Of a DNA stretch of 64,000 nucleotides, positions 53,445 through 61,903 are shown piece after piece. The stretch is taken from contig NZ_JAQTHX010000001.1 in the NCBI RefSeq assembly GCF_029433335.1, positions 1,178,001-1,242,000 of the forward strand, read 5' to 3'. How positions within the stretch are numbered: the first letter of the stretch is position 1; every line of letters begins with the position of its first letter. The position numbers were made by a program, and so were the translations under genes. Under the pieces are notes generated by a model. It was not told the origin of the DNA, ran no database searches, and saw only the letters and a list, made by a program, of their open reading frames with translations. Origin of the DNA: Bifidobacterium sp. ESL0745. Its GTDB lineage: Bacteria; Actinomycetota; Actinomycetes; Actinomycetales; Bifidobacteriaceae.

Positions 53445-54185
53445 TCACTGTGCCGGGGTCTTGCTGGTCATGGTGTGCAATGGGTCGTCTGTGCAATGGT
53501 TGTAATCCTGCCAGCGCGGGTCCTTGTAACTGGTCGGCATCGTGAATCTGACGTTGGTGTCCTCGAACTGCCGGTAGGTCACCTTCGGGTCGAGTACGTT
53601 CAAATCCTTGTAGCACTGCACCCGATACGGCTCCAGATCGATGTCGTCAGGGTTGGCGATGGCCTGAGTATACGCCTTCATCAGGGTCTCATAACCATTG
53701 TTGCTCCCACAGGTCACCATAATATCCATGGCCCGATAGCTGCTGATATCACGCCCATAGATGTTCCACTCCCCACCGTTTTTCAGCCAGTAATCCACAC
53801 CGAGCGTCAGCCCCTGTTGCGACGCACAATCGAGCGCTCGACGCTCGGCCTGATTCATTTCCGCGCCGGTGATCTTTTTGTCTGCAATCACCTGATTGAC
53901 AAAGTCGGAGTGGAGCTTCTTTTCGGCTATATCGTCTTGAACCTGCTTGAAATAATCACCTTTGGATAGATCCGCCGTCTCCGTATAAGCCATGTACTTT
54001 GTCTTTTCCCGGCCATCGCCATCAGTACCGATCGTACTTTTATCAAGCGTAATAACTCCATTGACATCGGGTACCGGAGCGGCCGGACTTTCATTCGCCT
54101 TCGGACTTCCGCAAGCCACCAGCATGCCAAGCAAAAGCGGCAGAGTGGCCACCGCCACCGCCAGCTTCATTGTTTTCTTTTGCAT
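53445..54185 (-). CDS. Secreted lipoprotein
   Basis: 246 residues from ATG 54185, which has GGGGTGG 5 nt upstream; a GTG at 54194 adds three residues. Lipobox LGMLVACGS. The mature part has three cysteines in addition to the lipidated one, perhaps forming disulfides, and no recognisable domain. It would sit on the outer face of the membrane. Its partner or ligand is unknown. Confidence 0.7.
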   Translation of the reverse strand: MQKKTMKLAVAVATLPLLLGMLVACGSPKANESPAAPVPDVNGVITLDKSTIGTDGDGREKTKYMAYTETADLSKGDYFKQVQDDIAEKKLHSDFVNQVIADKKITGAEMNQAERRALDCASQQGLTLGVDYWLKNGGEWNIYGRDISSYRAMDIMVTCGSNNGYETLMKAYTQAIANPDDIDLEPYRVQCYKDLNVLDPKVTYRQFEDTNVRFTMPTSYKDPRWQDYNHCTDDPLHTMTSKTPAQ

Positions 54186-54392
54186 TTCATCCACCCCATT
54201 TCATCGAACGATGATATGAAGATTGAAAATACCTATTCAAACACCACTTCACGGCACCAAACCGGAATGATTGCGCGACTCAACAAATCTGATCGACTCC
54301 GGCGAAAACCAGACGTTGTTCGCTACATCATAACATTTAAAAAATATAATGCAACTCTTGTTCAGTTCTTTCAGATTTTCGCCGGGCTTACG

Positions 54393-54398
54393 TAGGCT
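54393..54398 (+). promoter_or_regulatory. -10 hexamer TAGGCT of a leaderless start (rnhA)
   Basis: TAGGCT ends 7 nt before the ATG at 54406; no ribosome binding site. Confidence 0.45.
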
Positions 54399-54405
54399 GG
54401 TGGCT

Positions 54406-56151
54406 ATGACTATTACGGTTTCTACGGACGGCAGCGCACTGGGCAATCCCAACGGCCCCATGGGTTGGGCGTGGGCCGATCACGCGGTAAATGCGGCCCG
54501 CACACACGGGCATCAGCACGACGGGGACAGCGACGCGGGTGGGGCTACCAATGGCACCAACCAGATCGGCGAGTTGTGCGCGGTGCTCGAGGCGCTGCGG
54601 GCCCATCGCGGGACGGAACCACTGACCATCGAAACCGACTCGCAGTACGCCATCAACTGCTCGACCACATGGGTCAAGGGTTGGAAGAAGAACGGCTGGA
54701 AGAACTCACAGAAGAAGCCGGTGAAGAACGCACCGCTGATCAAGGCCATCGACGCCGAGATCGGCCGTCGCAAGGGGCCGGTGAAGTTCGTCTGGGTCAA
54801 GGGGCACAACGGCAATCCCGGCAACGAAAAGGTCGATGACCTCGCCCACACCTACTCCGGCGACGCACGCAGCGGGCTCAAAGACGGCTATCTGCCGCTG
54901 GAAGGTTGGCAGTCGTTGCTGGCCTCTCCATACGCCAAGGGCGTGGATATTCCCGCCGATGCGAAAATGCTCATCGACGGCAAAATCACCGAGGAACAAT
55001 ACCATCTTGGACGCGGCGTGGAATCGGGCGACGACGGCGACGGATGGGACGATTCCGAGGACAATGATAATCCGGCTTCAAACAGGAATGTCGACGATCA
55101 CGACAGGCTTGGCGAAAAGCGGACCGCAGATGACGGGGCAAACGGCAACCCCGGCAGCCAAACCTCGCACAGGCCAACGTTGGCCGAACGTCTTGCGGAG
55201 CCCGAAGGCGTGCCGGAGTACGATTTCAGCCCACGCAAGCCGATCGTCGCCCATCATCGCGCGGTCGAGAACGATGAATCTGCCGATACGGGCAATCATA
55301 TCGACGGCAGCACCGGCGGCGATAGCGACGAATCTCATTCCGCTGGCCGCACGGTACGTTCCCATCCTGATTTCATCTCATCAAACGTCGACGACGCCAC
55401 CATTCCCGCCGATAACGACGATTCCGCCGCCACCGAGACACAATTGCCGGTCACTCAAAAGGCAGGAAAAACCGCCGCTTCAGCGCCTTCGCAGAACTCG
55501 ACGGATGCCGAAGCGAACGGAACAAACGCCGGTCTTAATCAAACGAATGACAAAAAAACGTCTGAAACGGCGACGGTCTCGGATTCTGATGACCTTTATG
55601 ACAATGTTCCAGATACGGATGACGATTCGCTTACAAATGACAATCAAAACGCCGAATCCGATTCAGACTCAACTGAGAACGCTAACAACACAAATTCGAT
55701 TGAGAACGCTAACAATCACGATGGAGCCAATAACGAAGACTTCGGCAATCACCAAACCGACAATGAAACTGGCCGTGTTGGAAGTGAAAACGCCCAGGAC
55801 GATTCAGTACAATCCGATGAACCGACTGAAGCGGATGACCCCGCGCAATCCGATGGCAACGGCGAACCAGGCGACGGAAACACCAACGAAAACAACACGG
55901 AAAGCACCGATACCACACCAGATAAAAGGCCGGAACCCCAAGCAAAACAGGCACCAGCATATCTGCACAGCGGCCTGAGCGTGAGCGGAACCCTGCGCTT
56001 CGTGCCCGCGCCGCAGACCAGTCCGACCTACAACGGACAACCCCGGCACATTCGCGGGGTCATCGCCATCGACGGATACGTGGCCGGAGACGGAACCATC
56101 GTATTGAGCAACGCCCCGTTCCTCATCGCCAACAACAATCACAAAAAGTGA
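54406..56151 (+). CDS. rnhA: Ribonuclease HI with long acidic tail
   Basis: 581 residues. Residues 1-150 are a type 1 RNase H: catalytic Asp8 (STDGSALGNP), Glu56 (QIGELCAV), Asp78 (ETDSQYAI) and Asp144 (NEKVDDLA). It cuts RNA in RNA-DNA hybrids. About 150-225 is a further conserved stretch (YLPLEGWQSLLASPYAKGV). Residues 225-515 are disordered, very rich in Asp, Glu, Asn, Ser and Thr. The last 60 form a small domain (GLSVSGTLRFVPAP, then IRGVIAIDGYVAGDG). The usual enzyme is about 155 residues, so most of the protein is unexplained. The start is set by TAGGCT 7 nt upstream. Confidence 0.85.
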   Translation: MTITVSTDGSALGNPNGPMGWAWADHAVNAARTHGHQHDGDSDAGGATNGTNQIGELCAVLEALRAHRGTEPLTIETDSQYAINCSTTWVKGWKKNGWKNSQKKPVKNAPLIKAIDAEIGRRKGPVKFVWVKGHNGNPGNEKVDDLAHTYSGDARSGLKDGYLPLEGWQSLLASPYAKGVDIPADAKMLIDGKITEEQYHLGRGVESGDDGDGWDDSEDNDNPASNRNVDDHDRLGEKRTADDGANGNPGSQTSHRPTLAERLAEPEGVPEYDFSPRKPIVAHHRAVENDESADTGNHIDGSTGGDSDESHSAGRTVRSHPDFISSNVDDATIPADNDDSAATETQLPVTQKAGKTAASAPSQNSTDAEANGTNAGLNQTNDKKTSETATVSDSDDLYDNVPDTDDDSLTNDNQNAESDSDSTENANNTNSIENANNHDGANNEDFGNHQTDNETGRVGSENAQDDSVQSDEPTEADDPAQSDGNGEPGDGNTNENNTESTDTTPDKRPEPQAKQAPAYLHSGLSVSGTLRFVPAPQTSPTYNGQPRHIRGVIAIDGYVAGDGTIVLSNAPFLIANNNHKK

Positions 56152-56267
56152 GTGAAACAAACAGAATCTGAACAACAAGAAAAGTATCGGAACACCGATA
56201 TTATGGATAGTATTGGAAGTGACGTTCGTCACTACATGACGAAGCTAAGACTGTTAAAGGAGCATCA

Positions 56268-56966
56268 ATGGATAAGGCACAACAAGACGCACTGAAGAAG
56301 GCGGCCGGCATCGAAGGCGCCAAGCTCGTCAAGGACGGCATGATCGCGGGCCTCGGCACCGGTTCGACCGTGCGCTTCCTGGTCGACGAGCTCGGCCGCC
56401 GCACGAAGGAAGAGGGCCTTGAGTTTACGGGTGTGACGACTTCCCGCCGCACCGCCAAGCAGGCCGAAGGATATGGCATCAAGATCGTCGACATCGACGA
56501 CGTGGACCACATCGACCTCACCATCGATGGCGCGGACGAAGTGGACAAGAACTTCAACGGCATCAAGGGCGGCGGCGCGGCCCTGCTCTGGGAGAAGATC
56601 GTCAACGAGAACTCCAACTACAACGTCTGGATCGTCGACGAATCCAAGGTGGTCGACACCATCGGCAAGTTCCCGCTGCCTGTCGAGGTCATTCCCTTCG
56701 GCGCCGGACATGTCATCAAGAAGTTTGAAGCCAAAGGCTACAAGCCGACCCTGCGCAAGAACGCCGACGGCACCGACGTACGCACCGACGAGAACAACTA
56801 CATTGTCGATCTGCACCTCGAGCGCATCGACCACCCGCAGGATCTCGCCGAAGACCTCATCAATACGGTGGGCGTTGTCGAGCACGGCCTCTTCCTGAAC
56901 CGCGTGGACAAGGTCATCGTCGGTAACCCGAACGGCCCGCGTATTCTGACCGTCTCAGAGAACTGA
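56268..56966 (+). CDS. rpiA: Ribose-5-phosphate isomerase A
   Basis: 232 residues. Motifs are GLGTGSTVRFLVDEL, LTIDGADEVDKNFNGIKGGG and WIVDESKVVDTIGKFPLPVEV. It interconverts ribose-5-phosphate and ribulose-5-phosphate, a step linked to the bifidobacterial fructose-6-phosphate phosphoketolase route. AAAGGAG lies 6 nt before the ATG. A terminator follows at 57080-57122. Confidence 0.96.
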   Translation: MDKAQQDALKKAAGIEGAKLVKDGMIAGLGTGSTVRFLVDELGRRTKEEGLEFTGVTTSRRTAKQAEGYGIKIVDIDDVDHIDLTIDGADEVDKNFNGIKGGGAALLWEKIVNENSNYNVWIVDESKVVDTIGKFPLPVEVIPFGAGHVIKKFEAKGYKPTLRKNADGTDVRTDENNYIVDLHLERIDHPQDLAEDLINTVGVVEHGLFLNRVDKVIVGNPNGPRILTVSEN

Positions 56967-57079
56967 GTTCGGCAAAGCCGATTCGGCAATGAATTCGATT
57001 CGGCTGCTTGACGGTATCGGATTTTTGATGAACCGGCAAGACGTAAAAATGATGATTCGATGATTCAATACCAAATAGC

Positions 57080-57122
57080 AAAAGCCGGTGTGCAACTTTC
57101 AAGTAGTTGCACACCGGCTTTT
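57080..57122 (+). terminator. Terminator of rpiA
   Basis: Perfect 18-bp arms AAAAGCCGGTGTGCAACT (57080-57097) and its complement ending GGCTTTT (57105-57122). Confidence 0.85.
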
Positions 57123-57341
57123 GTTATGGATACAAGTCATAAACCGGAATTACAGACAAAATGTATGCCCACAATGGGCTTCAAGGTGTTCTGCCATAGA
57201 GAGTAAAACCGTTTAAAATCTGGGCAAAGAGATTCTAACCTCTCATTCCATTACTCCTGTAATGTCTCAGAGCAGATTTAGAACTCATATTTTGACCTAT
57301 AATCCCATAAATTCATAGTAATACTTGGATCCATCCGGTTA

Positions 57342-57845
57342 TTAAAGCGCTTCGACCGCCTTGCGGGCCGCATCGTAGTCAGGTTCGTCGTGAATCTCAG
57401 GAACCTGCTGTGTATACGCGACGTTGCCATCGGCATCAACCACGACAACCGCGCGCGAAAGCAGGCCGCGCATGCCGCCGTCGGCGATAGTCACGCCGTA
57501 ATCCTCGCCGAACGAGGAGCGGAATGCGGAACCGGTGACGACGTTCTCGATGCCTTCGGCACCGCAGAAACGGGCTTGGGCAAACGGCAGATCCTTGGAA
57601 ATGCAGATGACGGTGACATCATCCAGGTCTTCAGCCATCTTGTTGAATTTACGCACCGACATCGAGCAGGTTGCCGTATCAAGCGACGGGAAGATGTTCA
57701 GGATGACCTTGCGGCCAGCGAACTTGTCAAGGCCGAAATCGTTGAGATCGCCATCGGCGATCGAGAAAGCCGGGGCCTTGGAGCCAACGGCGGGAAGAGT
57801 TCCTACGGTGCGAGTGGGCGCACCACCCAAAGTTATTTGTGCCAT
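57342..57845 (-). CDS. tpx: Thiol peroxidase
   Basis: 167 residues of the atypical 2-Cys peroxiredoxin type. The peroxidatic Cys60 lies in SLDTATCSMSVRKF and the resolving Cys94 in ARFCGAEG. The C-terminal YTQQVPEIHDEPDYDAA is typical of Tpx. It reduces peroxides with electrons from thioredoxin. The start at 57845 is fixed by the family N-terminus; upstream in-frame codons to 58142 are non-coding. No strong ribosome binding site. Confidence 0.94.
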   Translation of the reverse strand: MAQITLGGAPTRTVGTLPAVGSKAPAFSIADGDLNDFGLDKFAGRKVILNIFPSLDTATCSMSVRKFNKMAEDLDDVTVICISKDLPFAQARFCGAEGIENVVTGSAFRSSFGEDYGVTIADGGMRGLLSRAVVVVDADGNVAYTQQVPEIHDEPDYDAARKAVEAL

Positions 57846-58047
57846 AATCCCATGGTGACACGTCTTAAGACTATTCGCTAGTTTTTTGCGCTGTATGCCA
57901 ATCCGGTGACGGTTTTCGGCACTATAGACGCCGCTGGCATAAGTCTCGCCTGACTCCGTTACAAGGCCATCACATCCCCAATCCAGTATCCACTCCCATC
58001 CGTCTGTTTCTTCGTGCAGTACCGAAAACCTGACCAAACCACTTTTT

Positions 58048-58169
58048 ACGGCAGAAAATGAACGAAAATACCCATAACCTTGTTCATTTGCTGCCGTCAA
58101 CCCGATCTTTTTGACAATAACGGCAACAAATGAACAGAACACGAGTCAATATTGTTCATTCCCTGCCGT
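58048..58169. repeat. Array D: two tandem inverted-repeat pairs of a 16-mer
   Basis: ACGGCAGAAAATGAAC (58048-58063) and GTTCATTTGCTGCCGT (58082-58097) form the first pair; ACGGCAACAAATGAAC (58120-58135) and GTTCATTCCCTGCCGT (58154-58169) the second. Half-sites are 34, 38 and 34 bp apart; pairs are 72 bp apart. The layout is like array C but the sequence is different. Confidence 0.85.
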
Positions 58170-58235
58170 TATCCAACGGTTCACAGCCTGCACGGTCGGG
58201 CAAACCGACTCTTTCCGGAGCACAACCCAGTAAAA

Positions 58236-58265
58236 CAAAAAGCCCGGAGCCAAATGACCCCGGAC
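58236..58265 (-). terminator. Terminator of the bS22 gene
   Basis: GCCCGGAG (58242-58249) pairs with CCCCGGAC (58258-58265) using G-U pairs; TTTTTGTTTT follows on the minus strand. Confidence 0.6.
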
Positions 58266-58284
58266 CTCTGTAAAAAGCTTTATA

Positions 58285-58374
58285 CTACTTGCGCTGATGA
58301 CGAGTCTTACGCAGCAGTTTGCGGTGCTTCTTCTTGCTCATCCGCTTGCGGCGCTTCTTGATGACAGAACCCAT
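58285..58374 (-). CDS. 30S ribosomal protein bS22
   Basis: 29 residues with 18 Lys or Arg, beginning [19 protein letters not shown]. This matches the actinobacterial bS22 peptide seen in mycobacterial 30S structures (AURKAIP1/COX24-like). GGAGG lies 6 nt before the ATG and a terminator follows, so the gene is complete despite its size. It is easily missed by gene finders. Confidence 0.92.
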   Translation of the reverse strand: MGSVIKKRRKRMSKKKHRKLLRKTRHQRK

Positions 58375-58546
58375 CTGAAGCCTCCAATCCTTGACTGTAA
58401 GTTTGCAACTTGACCTATATTACTCGCTCTTGCCGACTTAAAACGCCATAGGTCTTTATTTTTCTTTTATTCGACCGTTCCCGAACCAACGGAACCGTTT
58501 ACTTGGTCACAATTCTGCGTTTGGGCTCAGCAACTTTGAACGTATG

Positions 58547-59173
58547 TCAGAGCGGGAACTTCGAATAGAACCGCTGAATGGAATCCTTGGGACCGGTGGC
58601 CTGGAACACGACGGTGTCATTCTGCCAGATGGCAGTTGCCGTTTTGCCTTTCTCGTCAGTGGTTTTCACAACGTATTTGCCGGTGGCATTGTTGGATACC
58701 TTCACATCGCCACTCGCCACATCCGTGCCCTTGAGCGCACCGGAAAGCGTGTCATATTGAGTCTTTGCGCTGTCGCTACTCGACCATTGGGCAACGACAA
58801 GCGTGACATCCTTGGCCAAGTCTCCGGTCGAATACGTAAGCGTGTATTCTTCAATCGGAGTTGCAGAAGTCCAATTGGCGCTCGGAGCGGCCTCAGTACG
58901 GGCGAAATTAAGAACACTGTCAGGCATCGCTTTCAACAGAGGTGTGGCATCCTGCGGAAGTTCCTTTGCCTTGATGCTCGGCGTGGTAGGCACCGGTTTG
59001 GTGGATGATGTCGTCTGCTGCTGCTTTTGCCCTTCACTGGCACTTTTATCCATCGCCCAGCCCGGCCACACAAACGCACTAAGCAGTGTGACCGCAATGA
59101 CCACCGCGGCCGCGACCACGACCGCAATCAATTTGCCATGGGATGAAGAAGAATACCTTTGTTGAGTCGCCAT
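58547..59173 (-). CDS. Secreted or membrane-anchored protein of unknown function
   Basis: 208 residues. A short polar start, one strong helix (about 15-37, IAVVVAAAVVIAVTLLSAFV), a Gln/Ser/Thr-rich linker (about 45-70) and a C-terminal domain of about 130 residues that lacks cysteine. The topology is that of a signal-anchored extracytoplasmic protein. AATAAT lies 7 nt before the ATG, so it may be leaderless. No family recognised. Confidence 0.65.
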   Translation of the reverse strand: MATQQRYSSSSHGKLIAVVVAAAVVIAVTLLSAFVWPGWAMDKSASEGQKQQQTTSSTKPVPTTPSIKAKELPQDATPLLKAMPDSVLNFARTEAAPSANWTSATPIEEYTLTYSTGDLAKDVTLVVAQWSSSDSAKTQYDTLSGALKGTDVASGDVKVSNNATGKYVVKTTDEKGKTATAIWQNDTVVFQATGPKDSIQRFYSKFPL

Positions 59174-59651
59174 AGTCGCAATTATTTCACAGTGTGCTGA
59201 CGCTCAGCAATTGGGAATCGCATTGTCATTTCAAGAGCAAATCATAGATTCGGGCTACCAAAGAACGTATTACGATTACAATTCTTTTATTCTTGAACCA
59301 CTTGGCGCGCCAAGAAGGCCAAAATTGAAAGAATCAACCCTAATTCTCAATTTTTGAGGGGTTTTGGCGCGCCAAGTGAACCAAAAATGCAAGAATCAAC
59401 CCTAATTTCATGTTTTCGATGACTCTTGGCGCGCCAAGTACCCCCAAAAAATGCAAGAATTGAGCTCAATCACGCTATTATCGCGACCTTGGCGCGCCAA
59501 GAGGTCTCTTATTTTGGGATTTGACAGTTCCTGATGAGGATTTTGCACTGATCGGGAATATTCATGTGTTAAATGAGTTGGATTTTCAAGATTTCTTGAT
59601 TTATCTTTGGCGAACTTGCCCTTGTCGGCGAAATTGGCTAGCGTCGGCATC
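59174..59651. other. Intergenic region between a membrane protein gene and radA
   Basis: 478 bp, AT-rich, containing array B (59301-59501). TAGCGT (59639-59644) lies 7 nt before the radA ATG and may be its -10 box. An in-frame start at 59607 gives no recognisable residues. Confidence 0.55.
59301..59501. repeat. Array B: four 14-bp palindromes spaced 62, 62 and 63 bp
   Basis: CTTGGCGCGCCAAG is perfect at 59301-59314, 59425-59438 and 59488-59501; the copy at 59363-59376 begins with T. Spacers share AAATGCAAGAAT and CAACCCTAATT. The spacing is identical to array A, the spacer words match array A on the opposite strand, and the only core change is the central base. Confidence 0.9.
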
Positions 59652-61076
59652 ATGGCAAAGAATGCGACACAGTACGTCTGCTCGGAGTGCGGCTGGAACG
59701 GCGTGAAATGGTACGGGCGCTGTCCCGAATGCGGCGCTTGGGGCACCATCGAGGAATTTCACGAGGCCCGGCCTGCCGCGGCGTCGCGCACCGCCGCGCC
59801 TGGACGCACCTCGCGTACGCAGGCCAGTTCCGCCGTCATCGCCGGAAGTGCTGCAGCCAAGCCAATCACGGAAATCTCCACCGACAGTGTCAAGAGGATT
59901 CCCACCGGCTTCGACGAGTTCGACCGCGTTTTGGGCGGTGGCATCGTTCCGGGTTCGGTGGTCTTGGTTGCGGGTGAACCGGGCATCGGCAAGTCGACGT
60001 TGCTGCTTGAGACCGCCGGCAACGTAGCACGAAACAACCCGAAGAAATCAGTCCTTTATATCTCCGGCGAGGAATCGCAGGCGCAGGTGCGTATGCGCGC
60101 CTCCCGCATCAACGCGCTGGAAAGCAACCTGTTGCTGGCCGCAACCACCGACCTCGCCACCGTGCTCGGCCTGATCGAGCAGGAGAAACCGAGCCTCGCC
60201 ATCGTCGATTCGGCGCAGACCATTGTTTCGCAGGATGTCGATGGAATCTCCGGCGGTTCCACACAGGTGCGCGAAGTGGCCAGTGCGCTGATCGATACCG
60301 CCAAAACCCTTGATATTCCGGTGATGCTGGTCGGCCATGTCACCAAGGACGGCTCCATTGCCGGCCCGCGTACACTCGAACACTTGGTGGATGTGGTCTG
60401 CCAGTTCGAGGGTGATTCGCAGACCGCACTGCGCCTGCTGCACGCGGCCAAGAACCGTTTCGGCCCGACCGACGAGGTGGGTTGTTTCGACATGAGCGGC
60501 GAAGGCATCGAAGAGGTCAGCGATCCGTCCGGCCTGTTCCTTTCCACCGAGGACGCGCCGGTCGAAGGCACCTGCGTCACCTTCACGCTCGACGGCCACC
60601 GCAGCCTGCCGATCGAAGTGCAGGCCCTCGTCACGAAATCCGTTTTGCCGACACCACGACGTAACACCAATGGCATCGATTCCAACAGGCTGGCCATGCT
60701 TTCAGCGGTGCTTTACCGCCACGGCCGCGTGAACCTATTGGCCAATGACCTTTACGTTTCGACCATCGCCGGCGGACTGGCCAAGGAGCCGGCCTGCGAT
60801 CTCGCCATCGTCGCCGCACTGGCGAGCGCCGCCACATCGAAACCGATCACACGCACCACCTGCGCCATGGGTGAGATTAGCCTCACCGGCCAAGTGCGTC
60901 CTGTCCCCCAGCTTTCCCACCGCCTGAACGAGGCCGCACGACTGGGCTTCACCCGCGCCGTGGTTCCCACCCACCGTGGCCGTCGCGGCATCAAGGCCGT
61001 CAAAGGCTTGGAAATCGTAGAGGTCTCGTCCCTGCGCGACGCCCTCGATGCGTTGGGTGTCTCCAAAGGAAGATAA
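59652..61076 (+). CDS. radA: DNA repair protein RadA
   Basis: 474 residues. The N-terminal C4 zinc finger is CSECGWNGVKWYGRCPEC, followed by Walker A GEPGIGKST, the RadA motif KNRFGPTDEVG and a Lon-like C-terminal domain (about 300-470). RadA is a branch-migration ATPase in recombination repair. The start at 59652 fits the family N-terminus. Confidence 0.96.
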   Translation: MAKNATQYVCSECGWNGVKWYGRCPECGAWGTIEEFHEARPAAASRTAAPGRTSRTQASSAVIAGSAAAKPITEISTDSVKRIPTGFDEFDRVLGGGIVPGSVVLVAGEPGIGKSTLLLETAGNVARNNPKKSVLYISGEESQAQVRMRASRINALESNLLLAATTDLATVLGLIEQEKPSLAIVDSAQTIVSQDVDGISGGSTQVREVASALIDTAKTLDIPVMLVGHVTKDGSIAGPRTLEHLVDVVCQFEGDSQTALRLLHAAKNRFGPTDEVGCFDMSGEGIEEVSDPSGLFLSTEDAPVEGTCVTFTLDGHRSLPIEVQALVTKSVLPTPRRNTNGIDSNRLAMLSAVLYRHGRVNLLANDLYVSTIAGGLAKEPACDLAIVAALASAATSKPITRTTCAMGEISLTGQVRPVPQLSHRLNEAARLGFTRAVVPTHRGRRGIKAVKGLEIVEVSSLRDALDALGVSKGR

Positions 61077-61152
61077 CGAATCGAATTCAATTCAACCATA
61101 TATAGTGAGGCCGCTAGAGGTCTTTCACTTGAACCAAACAAAGGACAAAACA

Positions 61153-61893
61153 ATGAGTGTTGCATTTGAGGATATGAGCAAGTACGCGCAGCATGTGGTC
61201 AAGGCGCTGGACCTTGAGGCGCATCCGGAAGGCGGCTGGTATCGGCAGACCTGGCTGAGCTTGCAGGCTGCATCGGGGACGGCGACGAAACAGGCTGCGG
61301 AACGCGGGGATACGCAACGCGGCGTCAGCGCTGACTTAACGTCGGCAGATTCGGACAATATTGGAACCGAACCGCCGAAATCCGCTTCAAATGGCACTGG
61401 CACTCGGACAAAGGACACTTCAGGTGCGTCAGTGACATCAACCACGTCGGCGGATCCCGGCGACAGAGGCATATCACATTCCGATAACGCATACGCGGCA
61501 ACGGTCGCCGACCTGAAGTCGATGAAGGCGACGGAAGGCCGGCCGCTCGCCTCGCTGATCTATTTCCTGCTTGCCGAAGGCGACGCGAGCGCCTGGCACA
61601 AGGTGGACGCCACCGAAATCTGGCTTTGGCACGGGCCGGCCACCGTCGGCCTTGAGCTGGGCGGCTACGGCAACGCCCCAGCGGACGAGTCGGGCCGTAT
61701 GCTCTATAAGCTTGGGCAAGGAATCACCTCTGCCAGTTCGACAAGCGACGGCACGACATCCGCAGCTGTACCCATCGGTCAAGTGGTCATCCCCGAAGGC
61801 TGCTGGCAACGCACCGTTCCCGGCAAAGGCGATGCTTTGGTCTCCTGTGTGGTGAGCCCAGGCTTCACCTTCGATGGTTTTACACTTGAGTAA
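61153..61893 (+). CDS. DUF985 cupin protein with an insert
   Basis: 246 residues; the family is usually about 160. It starts with the DUF985 pattern LDLEAHPEGGWYRQTW (about 18-33). A low-complexity Ser/Thr/Gly/Ala-rich insert of about 75 residues follows. The cupin core then resumes with SLIYFLLAEG, WHKVDATEIWLWH and QVVIPEGCWQRTVPG. The histidines probably bind metal. The biochemical role is unknown; sugar-nucleotide epimerase-like folds are similar. The stop lies 10 bp before the next ATG. Confidence 0.75.
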   Translation: MSVAFEDMSKYAQHVVKALDLEAHPEGGWYRQTWLSLQAASGTATKQAAERGDTQRGVSADLTSADSDNIGTEPPKSASNGTGTRTKDTSGASVTSTTSADPGDRGISHSDNAYAATVADLKSMKATEGRPLASLIYFLLAEGDASAWHKVDATEIWLWHGPATVGLELGGYGNAPADESGRMLYKLGQGITSASSTSDGTTSAAVPIGQVVIPEGCWQRTVPGKGDALVSCVVSPGFTFDGFTLE

Positions 61894-61903
61894 GACGGAA
61901 AAT

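Larger units (their letters stand above)
57846..58284. other. Intergenic region between tpx and the bS22 gene
   Basis: 439 bp. It contains array D (58048-58169) and the terminator of the bS22 gene (58236-58265). No gene seen. Confidence 0.5.
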
